A DNA stretch of 5,704 nt from Rhodobacterales bacterium UBA3077. Lineage in GTDB: Bacteria; Pseudomonadota; Alphaproteobacteria; Rhodobacterales; Rhodobacteraceae. The stretch is from positions 4,285 through 9,988 of the forward strand of contig DFBP01000080.1 in NCBI GenBank assembly GCA_002366685.1, given 5' to 3'. This document shows positions 1-5,704 of the stretch, piece after piece. Made by a program: the position numbers and the translations under genes. The notes below the pieces were generated by a model. It had not been told where the DNA came from and did no database searches. It saw only the letters and a program-made list of their open reading frames with translations. How positions within the stretch are numbered: the first letter of the stretch is position 1; every line of letters begins with the position of its first letter.

Positions 1-105
1 CATAGCGTGAGCGGCCAAGCTGGGGCCAGTGAGGTTGTTAAATGCCCCGCGATAGGCTTTTGCAATCGGGGTTCGGGCGGTGGATACGATGACGGCTTCG
101 CGCAT
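1..105 (-). CDS. Thiolase (acetyl-CoA C-acyltransferase), N-terminal fragment
   Basis: Only the first 35 codons are inside the window; the gene continues past position 1. Translating the minus strand from the ATG at 105 gives MREAVIVSTARTPIAKAYRG followed by AFNNLTGPSLAAHAM. The opening R-E-A-V-I-V-S-T-A-R-T-P-I pattern and the K-A-Y-R-G-A-F stretch are typical of the thiolase N-terminal domain; position 15 is Ala where Gly is common. Thiolases cleave 3-ketoacyl-CoA with free CoA to acetyl-CoA and a shortened acyl-CoA. The active-site Cys and the C-terminal His and Cys lie outside the window, so catalytic competence cannot be judged. The start is supported by AGGA six bases upstream, and it lies 14 bases after the M20 stop. 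Following a 3-oxoacid CoA-transferase, it would perform the cleavage of the CoA ester that enzyme makes. Family call is confident; chain-length preference is unknown. Confidence 0.88.
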   Translation of the reverse strand, partial: MREAVIVSTARTPIAKAYRGAFNNLTGPSLAAHAM

Positions 106-111
106 GTTTTT

Positions 112-115
112 TCCT
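112..115 (-). promoter_or_regulatory. Ribosome binding site of the thiolase
   Basis: AGGA on the minus strand, six bases before the ATG at 103-105, in the 14-base gap after the M20 stop. It is short but correctly placed, and supports the thiolase being translated as part of this operon. Confidence 0.6.
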
Positions 116-119
116 AGTT

Positions 120-1412
120 CTAAAGAGTTTCCAAGCTACACCAATCGGCAATAAACACCGCGGTTGCCTGTGTGATACGGTGGACGGATTCCAGCTCGAC
201 CCGTTCGTTAAAGCCATGAATTGCTTCGGCTTTCGGGCCGTACACCAATGCCGGTGTATCCGCATACAGGCCAAAGAAACGCGCGTCAGTTGTTGCGGTA
301 ATCGCGATTTTGTTCAGATCTGCGCCGGTCACAGAATGATGCGCATGTTCCAGCGTTGATATGGCTTGCCCTGACATTGCAGTCTTGTGTTCAGCCAGCG
401 CATACCCTTCAGCCTGAAAGCCGTGATAAACAATCTCCGGCTGGTTATTGCGCAAAAAGTCATTTGCCCGCGCCGCCTCGATCAACACCGCCTCGATTCC
501 ACGCTTGGCTTCTTCGATATCCTGCCCGGGGAACAGGCCCATTCGCACATCGAACACGCACCATGCGGGCACGGAACTGGTCCAGTCGCCACCTTCGATC
601 TTGCCAATATTAAGGTTCAACGGGTGATGCACATGACCATATTCGCCATGGCGATTTTCAGGAGCGTTCCAGCGTTCCTCCATTTCGTGCAAGGCCGCTA
701 TCAGGGGGATTGAGGCCTCAATTGCATTGGCGCCACTCCCTGCAAAGGCAACATGCACAGGAATGCCTTTTAAATGCACTTGAAACCACAATACCCCAAG
801 CTGGGCTGTCACCAGATCTTCGGCAAAAGGTTCCGGTATCAATGCCGCATCCGCTGTGTATCCACGTTGCAGGCAGGCAAGGGCTCCGTTGCCCGTGCAT
901 TCTTCCTCAACAACAGACTGGTAATGCACATCGGCGGCTGGCGCAAAACCTAGCGCTCGCAAGGCATCAAGTGCAAACAAGTTAGAGGCAAGCCCTGCTT
1001 TCATGTCACCGGCCCCGCGGCCATACATCCAGCCACTGTCAACACGGGGTTCAAATGGCGGGCTGTCCCACATATCGAGCGGACCAACCGGCACGACATC
1101 CACGTGCCCGTTTAGAATTAGCGACCGGCCTGACTTTTTGCGACTGTGGTGAGAACCGACTACGTTGATTGCATCGTTATAGTTTCCAATCACCGGAGAA
1201 AATCCGGGAAGGTGAGAGATATCCGCAACATCAACATTCCAACGATCAACGCTAAGCCCGCGTGACGCCAACTCACCCGCAACGAAGTCCTGCGCGGATT
1301 GTTCATTTCCGCGCGTCGATGGATGGCGGGTGAGCTCCGACAGAAACTCGATCTCGGCGTCAAACAGCGCATCAACGGATTTCAGGATGTCTGTTTTGAG
1401 GGTTTCTTCCAT
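120..1412 (-). CDS. yodQ: M20 family metallopeptidase, ArgE/DapE-type deacylase (YodQ-like)
   Basis: Cytoplasmic two-metal amidohydrolase of 430 residues, the usual full length for ArgE/DapE deacylases. All expected M20 active-site elements are present: GHVD (H103 metal ligand, D105), GRGAGD (D136 bridging ligand), VVEEE (E170 probable general base, E171 ligand), IPEP (E194 ligand) and AIHGFNE (H399 ligand). The dimerisation domain insertion follows at about residues 205-320, with H220 in GIPVHVAF as the His normally contributed across the dimer. There is no signal peptide. The ATG at 1412 lies 11 bases after the CoA-transferase B stop; its ribosome binding site is weak (GAGCTGA), which suggests coupling to upstream translation. 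Automatic annotation would probably say acetylornithine or succinyl-diaminopimelate deacylase, but no arginine or lysine biosynthesis gene is nearby. In this operon removal of an N-acetyl group from 4-acetamidobutyrate or its CoA ester is more likely. The symbol is by resemblance to B. subtilis yodQ in family, size and gene order; the substrate is inferred. Confidence 0.9.
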   Translation of the reverse strand: MEETLKTDILKSVDALFDAEIEFLSELTRHPSTRGNEQSAQDFVAGELASRGLSVDRWNVDVADISHLPGFSPVIGNYNDAINVVGSHHSRKKSGRSLILNGHVDVVPVGPLDMWDSPPFEPRVDSGWMYGRGAGDMKAGLASNLFALDALRALGFAPAADVHYQSVVEEECTGNGALACLQRGYTADAALIPEPFAEDLVTAQLGVLWFQVHLKGIPVHVAFAGSGANAIEASIPLIAALHEMEERWNAPENRHGEYGHVHHPLNLNIGKIEGGDWTSSVPAWCVFDVRMGLFPGQDIEEAKRGIEAVLIEAARANDFLRNNQPEIVYHGFQAEGYALAEHKTAMSGQAISTLEHAHHSVTGADLNKIAITATTDARFFGLYADTPALVYGPKAEAIHGFNERVELESVHRITQATAVFIADWCSLETL

Positions 1413-1423
1413 AGTGTTTCAGC

Positions 1424-2080
1424 TCAGAATACGGGAATTTCGCCAACAGGCAGGTTCAAGTCAGCATCTGTTGCTTTCACGATATCTTCGACCGTTACAC
1501 CTTCCGCGATTTCGATAAGTTGCAGCCCTTCTTTTGTGACATCAATTACCGCCAAGTCGGTAAATATACGGCTAACACACCGTTTTGCAGTCAGTGGCAG
1601 CGAGCATTCCTGAACAATTTTCGGGCGTCCTTTTTTGTCGGTATGGGTGGTGATCACCGCCACCTCGTGCGCTTTTTGCGCCAATTCAATCGCACCGCCG
1701 GCTCCGGGTGTAAAAAAGCCCGGGATCATCCAATTGGCTAGATCGCCCACCGCCGAAACCTGAAACGCGCCAAGCATTGTCAGATCCAACCGTCCGCTAC
1801 GAACTATGGCAAATGACACCGCGCTATCGAAATAGGATGTGCCATTGACGGGGGTTACATAGGCGCCACCTGCATCGATAAGATTACGATCCTCGGCGCC
1901 ATCTTCGGCTACCGGACCAATCCCTGCAATTCCGTTTTCGGAGTGTAAACAAACCGGAAAATCCTTAGGCAAGAAGTTGGCAACCCGCGTTGGCAACCCG
2001 ATCCCGAGATTAACAATCATTCCCGGCGCAATTTCTTTGGCCGCACGATGCAACATGCGATTTTTAGCGTTTAACGACAC
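1424..2080 (-). CDS. yodR: 3-oxoacid CoA-transferase subunit B (YodR/ScoB-like)
   Basis: Beta subunit of a family I CoA-transferase, 218 residues from the chosen GTG at 2080. It carries the catalytic glutamate in SENG (E48), preceded by the conserved VNLGIGLPT (23-31) and followed by GIGP (53-56). GAFQVSAVGDLANW (105-118) and PGAGGAIELA (125-134) are further family blocks. The enzyme moves CoA from an acyl-CoA donor to a 3-oxoacid through a glutamyl-CoA intermediate and works as a heteromer with subunit A. The reading frame is open upstream to a GTG at 2164, but the GTG at 2080 is preferred: it has GGAGG six bases upstream, and the residues from there (SLNAKNRMLHRAAKEI) align with the normal N-terminus of the family, whereas the 28 residues further upstream do not look like it. 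This start gives a 17-base overlap with subunit A. An ATG at 2056 is possible but has no ribosome binding site and would trim conserved residues. The symbol follows B. subtilis gene order. Confidence 0.92.
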   Translation of the reverse strand: MSLNAKNRMLHRAAKEIAPGMIVNLGIGLPTRVANFLPKDFPVCLHSENGIAGIGPVAEDGAEDRNLIDAGGAYVTPVNGTSYFDSAVSFAIVRSGRLDLTMLGAFQVSAVGDLANWMIPGFFTPGAGGAIELAQKAHEVAVITTHTDKKGRPKIVQECSLPLTAKRCVSRIFTDLAVIDVTKEGLQLIEIAEGVTVEDIVKATDADLNLPVGEIPVF

Positions 2081-2756
2081 CGTAGACCTCCGGCAAGCTG
2101 GACATAACAACCACTTGATCGACAAATGGCGCAGGTGTGTGAACTTCATCGGGCAATATTTCACCCGCTGGCAACAGGGTTTCTGTTTCGGCGATGGTGA
2201 AGTCGGCAGCCATGGCGATCAGTGGGTTAAAATTGCGCGCGGTTGCAGAAAACACCAAGTTCCCGAAAGTGTCGGATTTCGAGGCGTGAACCAAGGCGAA
2301 GTCAGCCCGCAATGCGGGTTCAAGTAAACCTACATTTCCATCAACAGAAACTTCGACCTTCCCTTTGGCCATATCCGTGCCGATTCCGATATCGGTAACA
2401 AATCCCATAACTCCGGCACCCGCGACACGTATGCGTTCGGCGAGGATGCCTTGCGGGGCAAATTCAACCTCGATCTCACCCGCGTTCATCATTTTGACGG
2501 CCCGCGGATTCAAACCGATATGGCTGGTAACAAGTTTGCTGACCTGACCGGATTCCAGCAACCAATCAACACCCATACCCGTTTCATTGGCGTCGTTCTT
2601 TATGATTGTCAGCCCCTTTTGCCCTTGCCGCACCAATTCCTCAATCAGGCAAAAGGGTGTGCCCGGCACGCCAAACCCCCCCAGCATGACACTGGCCCCG
2701 TCAGGAATGCGGGCTATGGCATCGCGCATCGCGGTGGTTTTATCTATCATCGCCAT
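2064..2756 (-). CDS. yodS: 3-oxoacid CoA-transferase subunit A (YodS/ScoA-like)
   Basis: Alpha subunit of the same CoA-transferase, 230 residues, a normal length. The N-terminal GGFGVPGTP (26-34) is the glycine-rich CoA-transferase A signature, and DANETGMGVDWLL (55-67) follows it. AERIRVAGAGVMGFVTDIG (106-124) corresponds to the AERIRAGGAG-type block, and SDTFGNLVFSATARNFNP (161-178) is the strongly conserved family motif near the C-terminus. The catalytic Glu is on subunit B, so this chain supplies the other half of the active site and CoA site. The ATG at 2756 shares one base with the aminotransferase stop (TGATG), and no clear ribosome binding site precedes it, so termination-reinitiation coupling is likely. 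A second ATG at 2750 is a possible alternative. Acetoacetate-type (SCOT, AtoDA) and YodSR-type enzymes cannot be told apart by motifs alone; the gene order favours the latter. Confidence 0.92.
   Translation of the reverse strand: MAMIDKTTAMRDAIARIPDGASVMLGGFGVPGTPFCLIEELVRQGQKGLTIIKNDANETGMGVDWLLESGQVSKLVTSHIGLNPRAVKMMNAGEIEVEFAPQGILAERIRVAGAGVMGFVTDIGIGTDMAKGKVEVSVDGNVGLLEPALRADFALVHASKSDTFGNLVFSATARNFNPLIAMAADFTIAETETLLPAGEILPDEVHTPAPFVDQVVVMSSLPEVYGVVKR
2087..2091 (-). promoter_or_regulatory. Ribosome binding site deciding the CoA-transferase B start
   Basis: GGAGG on the minus strand, six bases before the GTG at 2078-2080. It lies inside the last codons of subunit A (Leu-Pro-Glu-Val) and is the main reason to call subunit B from this GTG and not from the GTG at 2164 or the ATG at 2056. 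Confidence 0.75.
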
Positions 2757-4114
2757 CAGAGGTTAACCGGCAGGTTCATTTCGGCGGCCATAGCGTCAAG
2801 ACTTTCAATCAAAGCCCCCATGAGTTCGCCGATCTGGGCTCTGGTGATGATCAATGGCGGGCAGACTAGGAAATGGTCACCCTCATAGCCTCCGCGTGTG
2901 CGGCGGGAATAAATGATCAAACCACGATCATGCGCAAGATCGACCAGCCTGTTGAAAGCGTTGAGTTCTTTGGGAAGCGGTGCCATTGTCTGACGATCAG
3001 AGACCAACTCAAATGCCAGCAACAAACCTTTGCCGCGCACATCTCCGATAAACGGGTAGCGATCTATCAATGATGTGAGTTCTGCCTTGAGAACATCTCC
3101 CATCTGCGTGGCGTTTTCTATCAGATTGTCTTTCTGCAAGACTTCCAGAACCGCCGCTCCAGCGGAAGCTGCCAACGGATTTCCGGCATAGGTGAACCCG
3201 TGCAAGAAACCGCCAGCACCAAGGACTGCGTCAACAATTTCAGTTTTGGCAACCATGGCCCCGAGCGGCGCGTATCCAGCTGCAAATCCTTTCGATAGCG
3301 CAACGATGTCCGGTGTAATGCCCCAATGCTCCGACGCAACAAAAGCACCGGTCCGCCCTGCGCCGGTCATGACTTCGTCATAGATCAGCAACATATCGAA
3401 CTCGTCACAAATCTCGCGGATGCGGGTGTAATAACTATCCGGAGCCACGAGCGCCCCTGTCGAGGCACCGCCGACAGGCTCCATTATGAAGCCAAGAACG
3501 GTGTCCGGCCCTTGGGCAATGATCTCGTCCCGCAGCATGTTGGCATATCTTAACCCTCGCGCTTCGTCGTCCAGATTGTCTTGATCAAGGTAGCAAGTCG
3601 GGGCCGGTATTTTGGGCATGTCCCGCATCATCGGCAAAAACGGTTTGGCCAGCGGATCATACCCCGTAAGCGCTAGGGCACCCAAGGAGCAGCCATGATA
3701 TGAAGGAAAGCGAGAGATGACTTTCCAACGGTCATTGCGCCCTTGGGTGATCGCATATTGGCGAGCAAGCTTTATGGCGCTTTCAACCGCTTCGGAGCCA
3801 CCGGATACAAAAAACACACGGTCCAACCCGGCAGGCATCATGTGTGCGGTCATGGTTGCCAGCCGCTCGGCCGGTTCGTTTTGAAAATGTAGACGATACC
3901 CAAACGTGGCTTTGTCCATCTGACGCTTCATCGCGTCCAGAACATAGGGGTTTGAATGGCCGATATTCGACACCATAGCGCCACTGCTACCATCCAGATA
4001 ACGCTTTCCGTTTACGTCATAAAGGTAAACGCCCTCGGCCCGGTCCAGCATTGGTCTGCCGGAATGGGATTGATAAAAAAGGTTGGAAGAGGACAGGCCG
4101 TTCATTTTATTCAC
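2756..4114 (-). CDS. yodT: Class III (omega) PLP-dependent aminotransferase (YodT-like)
   Basis: Fold-type I, class III aminotransferase of 452 residues, full length. Seen in order: substrate-entry N-terminus with GVYLYDVNGKRYLDGSSG (28-45), phosphate-binding SGGSEAVESA (104-113), the PLP-stacking YHG (139-141), MEPVGG (211-216), the PLP-pyridine aspartate in IYDEVMTGAGRTG (D246), the Schiff-base lysine in LSKGFAAG (K275) and the GFTYAGNP block (306-313). All catalytic residues are intact. Class III enzymes usually act on omega- or beta-amino groups, which fits a beta-amino acid substrate giving a 3-oxoacid that the next two genes can load with CoA. The amino acceptor is unknown. The GTG at 4114, five bases after the ATPase stop, gives the longest frame; an ATG at 4105 would give 449 residues and is at least as plausible, because neither start has a strong ribosome binding site. 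The symbol is by analogy with B. subtilis yodT, which heads the same gene order. Confidence 0.92.
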   Translation of the reverse strand: MNKMNGLSSSNLFYQSHSGRPMLDRAEGVYLYDVNGKRYLDGSSGAMVSNIGHSNPYVLDAMKRQMDKATFGYRLHFQNEPAERLATMTAHMMPAGLDRVFFVSGGSEAVESAIKLARQYAITQGRNDRWKVISRFPSYHGCSLGALALTGYDPLAKPFLPMMRDMPKIPAPTCYLDQDNLDDEARGLRYANMLRDEIIAQGPDTVLGFIMEPVGGASTGALVAPDSYYTRIREICDEFDMLLIYDEVMTGAGRTGAFVASEHWGITPDIVALSKGFAAGYAPLGAMVAKTEIVDAVLGAGGFLHGFTYAGNPLAASAGAAVLEVLQKDNLIENATQMGDVLKAELTSLIDRYPFIGDVRGKGLLLAFELVSDRQTMAPLPKELNAFNRLVDLAHDRGLIIYSRRTRGGYEGDHFLVCPPLIITRAQIGELMGALIESLDAMAAEMNLPVNL

Positions 4115-4119
4115 TCGAG

Positions 4120-4884
4120 TTATCCATTCAGATGTTTACGCAAGAAATTCTGTGTGCGCTCGTTTACGGGGTTTTTGAAAATGACTTCGGGCGGGCCTTC
4201 TTCCACCACGACACCTTCGTCCATGAATAATACGCGGTCACAAACGCTTTCGGCAAAAGCCATTTCGTGGGTGACGATGATCATCGTCATGTGTTCTTCA
4301 GCTAGCCGTTTCATAACGAGGTTTACCTCCTCAACCAACTCTGGATCGAGCGCCGAGGTTGCTTCGTCAAACAGCATAACCTTCGGTTTCATCGCCAAAG
4401 CGCGTGCGATGGCCACGCGCTGTTTTTGACCGCCCGAAAGCTGTGACGGGTAATAATCTATCCGCTCAGACAGCCCGACATGGGCGAGCTGCTCTTCGGC
4501 GAGCTTGTCAGCCTCTCCCTTGGACATCCCTTTGAGCATGGTTGGCCCAAGCGTGATATTATGGCGCACCGTCAGATGCGGAAACAGATTAAAGTGCTGA
4601 AACACCATTCCGATGTCCTGCCGCACTTTGTTGATATGTTTCTCGTACTGGCGCGGCGGCAGTTTTTTATTGATCTGCATATCTTCCAGCCAGATTTCAC
4701 CGCCACTTAACGGATCAAGCTCGTTGATCGCTCGCAGCAATGTACTTTTGCCCGAGCCGCTTGGCCCGATGATGGCGACAATCTGACCTTTGTGCACTTG
4801 AAGGTTAATATCTTTAAGCACTTCCAGCGCGCCAAAACTTTTTGCAGCATGCCGGACATCAATAAAGGGTTTTTCGGAACTCAT
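4120..4884 (-). CDS. Polar amino acid ABC transporter ATP-binding protein (GlnQ/HisP type)
   Basis: Nucleotide-binding subunit of a polar-amino-acid uptake (PAAT) ABC importer, 254 residues. All ATPase motifs are present: Walker A GPSGSGKST (40-48), Q-loop in VFQHFNLFPHLT (Q96), signature LSGGQKQR (149-156), Walker B VMLFDE (169-174) followed by the D-loop SALD, and the H-loop in VTHE (H206). The FQHFNLFPHLT stretch and the ILDP-like NELDPLSGGEI (54-64) are characteristic of the GlnQ/HisP/ArtP subgroup. It is a peripheral inner-membrane protein that drives the two permeases upstream. The ATG at 4884 has AAGGAG six bases upstream, the best ribosome binding site in the window, and lies 22 bases after the permease stop. 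The subgroup indicates an amino-acid-like ligand; the binding protein that sets specificity is not in the window. Confidence 0.95.
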   Translation of the reverse strand: MSSEKPFIDVRHAAKSFGALEVLKDINLQVHKGQIVAIIGPSGSGKSTLLRAINELDPLSGGEIWLEDMQINKKLPPRQYEKHINKVRQDIGMVFQHFNLFPHLTVRHNITLGPTMLKGMSKGEADKLAEEQLAHVGLSERIDYYPSQLSGGQKQRVAIARALAMKPKVMLFDEATSALDPELVEEVNLVMKRLAEEHMTMIIVTHEMAFAESVCDRVLFMDEGVVVEEGPPEVIFKNPVNERTQNFLRKHLNG

Positions 4885-4890
4885 TTTATT

Positions 4891-4898
4891 CTCCTTTT
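4891..4898 (-). promoter_or_regulatory. Strong ribosome binding site of the ABC ATPase gene
   Basis: AAAAGGAG on the minus strand, six bases before the ATG at 4882-4884. It is the closest match to the anti-Shine-Dalgarno sequence in the operon and confirms the ATPase start. Confidence 0.75.
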
Positions 4899-4906
4899 CC
4901 GCTGCA

Positions 4907-5563
4907 CTAGCGGGAAATCTGGATGCGACGCTCGATCAAATGCAGGCTATATTCGAGGCACAGGTTGATGATGTAATAGCAAACGGCGACCGCGACATAG
5001 AACTCGAACGCACGGTAAGTCTGGCTGATGGCAAGCTGTGCCGAAAGTGTCAGCTCGGTCACGCCGATGACCGACACGAGCGCGGAGTCTTTAAGCAGGG
5101 CAATCATGTTGTTGCCAATCGGCGGCACCACATTGCGCACAGCCTGCGGGACAATGATTTTTCGCAAGGTTTGCCCTTTGCTCAAACCAATGGTCCGCGC
5201 GCCTTCGTGCTGACCCTTATCAACCGCCAGTATTCCGGCTTTAATAATATCCGAATTATAGACCGCGAAGTGCAATCCGAGCCCGATGATCCCTGCAACA
5301 AATGCGGGAAGGTCGATGCCGATCTGAATTAGTCCAAAGTAGATCAGGAAGAGCTGTAGCAGCAATGGTGTGCCCATAAACAAAAACGCAAAAGCACGGA
5401 ACGGCAGCCGGATGACCCAATGGCCGTATAACGAAATTACCGCGAAGAAAATACCGCCGAAAAAACTGATGGCAGCAGAGGACAGCGTTATGGCGATTGT
5501 CCACAATGCGCCTATCAGGATGCTGTCAAGGAATCCGGGGACAACGGAAAAATCAAGACCCAT
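4907..5563 (-). CDS. Polar amino acid ABC transporter permease (HisM/GlnP family)
   Basis: Integral inner-membrane permease of 218 residues, typical for the HisQM/GlnP family. Hydrophobic segments lie near residues 12-45, 56-80, 86-105, 150-175 and 187-205, giving about five membrane spans. FMGTPLLLQLFLIYFGL (62-78) is the family hallmark near the middle. The EAA loop that docks on the ATPase is at 120-139, with E120, G126 and P139 at the conserved places, and LKDSALVSVIGVTEL (157-171) follows. YNSDIIKAGI (102-111) occupies the position usually read as Y-x-A-E-I-x-R-G/A-G, a mild variation. The ATG at 5563 is preceded by GGGAG six bases upstream and lies 30 bases after the stop of the preceding permease. 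Together with that gene and the ATPase it forms the membrane part of one importer. Confidence 0.94.
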   Translation of the reverse strand: MGLDFSVVPGFLDSILIGALWTIAITLSSAAISFFGGIFFAVISLYGHWVIRLPFRAFAFLFMGTPLLLQLFLIYFGLIQIGIDLPAFVAGIIGLGLHFAVYNSDIIKAGILAVDKGQHEGARTIGLSKGQTLRKIIVPQAVRNVVPPIGNNMIALLKDSALVSVIGVTELTLSAQLAISQTYRAFEFYVAVAVCYYIINLCLEYSLHLIERRIQISR

Positions 5564-5569
5564 GGGAAT

Positions 5570-5574
5570 CTCCC
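5570..5574 (-). promoter_or_regulatory. Ribosome binding site of the second permease
   Basis: GGGAG on the minus strand, six bases before the ATG at 5561-5563, in the 30-base gap between the two permease genes. It supports the 218-residue reading. Confidence 0.65.
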
Positions 5575-5593
5575 GTGTAAATGAAGAAATAGA

Positions 5594-5704
5594 TCATTTG
5601 ATAACCGCCCTTCGATCAAGCCAGTTGATGCCCAAGCCGGTCATGTAAATCATCACCATGTAGATCACTCCGGCGAGGAAGAACATTTCGAAAGGTTTGT
5701 ACGT
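5594..5704 (-). CDS. Amino acid ABC transporter permease, C-terminal fragment
   Basis: The last 36 codons of a gene that begins beyond position 5704. The peptide reads TYKPFEMFFLAGVIYMVMIY, then MTGLGINWLDRRAVIK, then TGA. A hydrophobic stretch (about residues 7-24) followed by a short basic tail (LDRRAVIK) is what the last membrane helix and cytoplasmic end of a HisQM-family permease look like; the second permease ends similarly in LIERRIQISR. PAAT importers commonly have two adjacent permease genes followed by the ATPase, so position supports the call. The peptide is too short for an independent family assignment by motif, and the EAA loop is outside the window. Confidence 0.8.
   Translation of the reverse strand, partial: TYKPFEMFFLAGVIYMVMIYMTGLGINWLDRRAVIK

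Noticed and set aside
38..274. Minus-strand open frame of 78 codons bridging the M20 end and the thiolase start
   Set aside because: It is out of frame with both real genes; the thiolase N-terminus from 105 and the M20 C-terminus explain the region.
387..713. Plus-strand open frame of 108 codons
   Set aside because: It lies antisense inside the M20 gene, whose motifs are all intact, and its translation shows no recognisable domain; it is a shadow of the coding strand.
120..1412. Ectoine degradation (DoeA/DoeB-type) reading of the M20 gene
   Set aside because: No M24 ectoine hydrolase (DoeA-like) gene is in the window, and CoA-transferase plus thiolase have no place in the ectoine pathway.
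2451..2888. Plus-strand open frame of 145 codons
   Set aside because: It runs antisense across the CoA-transferase A and aminotransferase junction and has no family-like motif; both sense genes are clearly real.
1..4114. Simple acetoacetate degradation operon (AtoDA plus thiolase)
   Set aside because: CoA-transferase and thiolase alone would fit, but an aminotransferase, an M20 deacylase and an amino acid importer in the same tight operon are not part of acetoacetate use, and the order matches yodTSRQ.
3956..4429. Plus-strand open frame of 157 codons, the longest on that strand
   Set aside because: It is antisense to the aminotransferase N-terminus and the ATPase C-terminus, spans their junction, is rich in Ser/Thr low-complexity sequence and has no recognisable domain.
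5564..5574. Inverted repeat GGGA-TCCC covering the permease ribosome binding site, considered as a translational control hairpin
   Set aside because: The stem is only four base pairs with a three-base loop and no compensating structure around it, so chance is the better explanation.

Overview
The window is one densely packed, entirely minus-strand operon of eight genes, read from position 5704 down to 1; the first and last genes are cut by the window edges. No gap between genes exceeds 30 bases and several are overlaps, so a single transcript is likely. No promoter, terminator, RNA gene, mobile element, repeat array or CRISPR is visible. Moderate GC (a little over half by eye), the protein style and the gene organisation suggest a proteobacterium, probably an alphaproteobacterium such as a marine Rhodobacterales member. 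That placement is an inference and weaker than the functional calls.

Layout in transcription order: the C-terminal end of a first polar-amino-acid ABC permease (5594-5704, partial); a complete second permease (4907-5563); its ATPase (4120-4884); a class III PLP aminotransferase (2756-4114); 3-oxoacid CoA-transferase subunit A (2064-2756); subunit B (1424-2080, best read from a GTG start that overlaps subunit A); an M20 ArgE/DapE-type deacylase (120-1412); and the N-terminus of a thiolase (1-105, partial).

The enzymes form a logical chain: import an amino acid, remove the amino group to give a 3-oxoacid, activate it with CoA, cleave it thiolytically, and remove an acyl group from nitrogen. 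The order aminotransferase, CoA-transferase A, CoA-transferase B, M20 deacylase is the same as yodT-yodS-yodR-yodQ of Bacillus subtilis, which lies next to yodP (beta-lysine N6-acetyltransferase) and kamA (lysine 2,3-aminomutase). It also fits the biochemical route worked out by the Barker laboratory for beta-lysine in a Pseudomonas: N6-acetyl-beta-lysine to 3-keto-6-acetamidohexanoate, to its CoA thioester, to 4-acetamidobutyryl-CoA plus acetyl-CoA, to 4-aminobutyrate.

The main hypothesis is therefore that this operon imports and degrades N6-acetyl-beta-lysine (an osmolyte of methanogens and some bacteria), beta-lysine, or a related beta-amino acid. The enzyme families are clear from sequence; the substrate is an inference from gene order and pathway logic.
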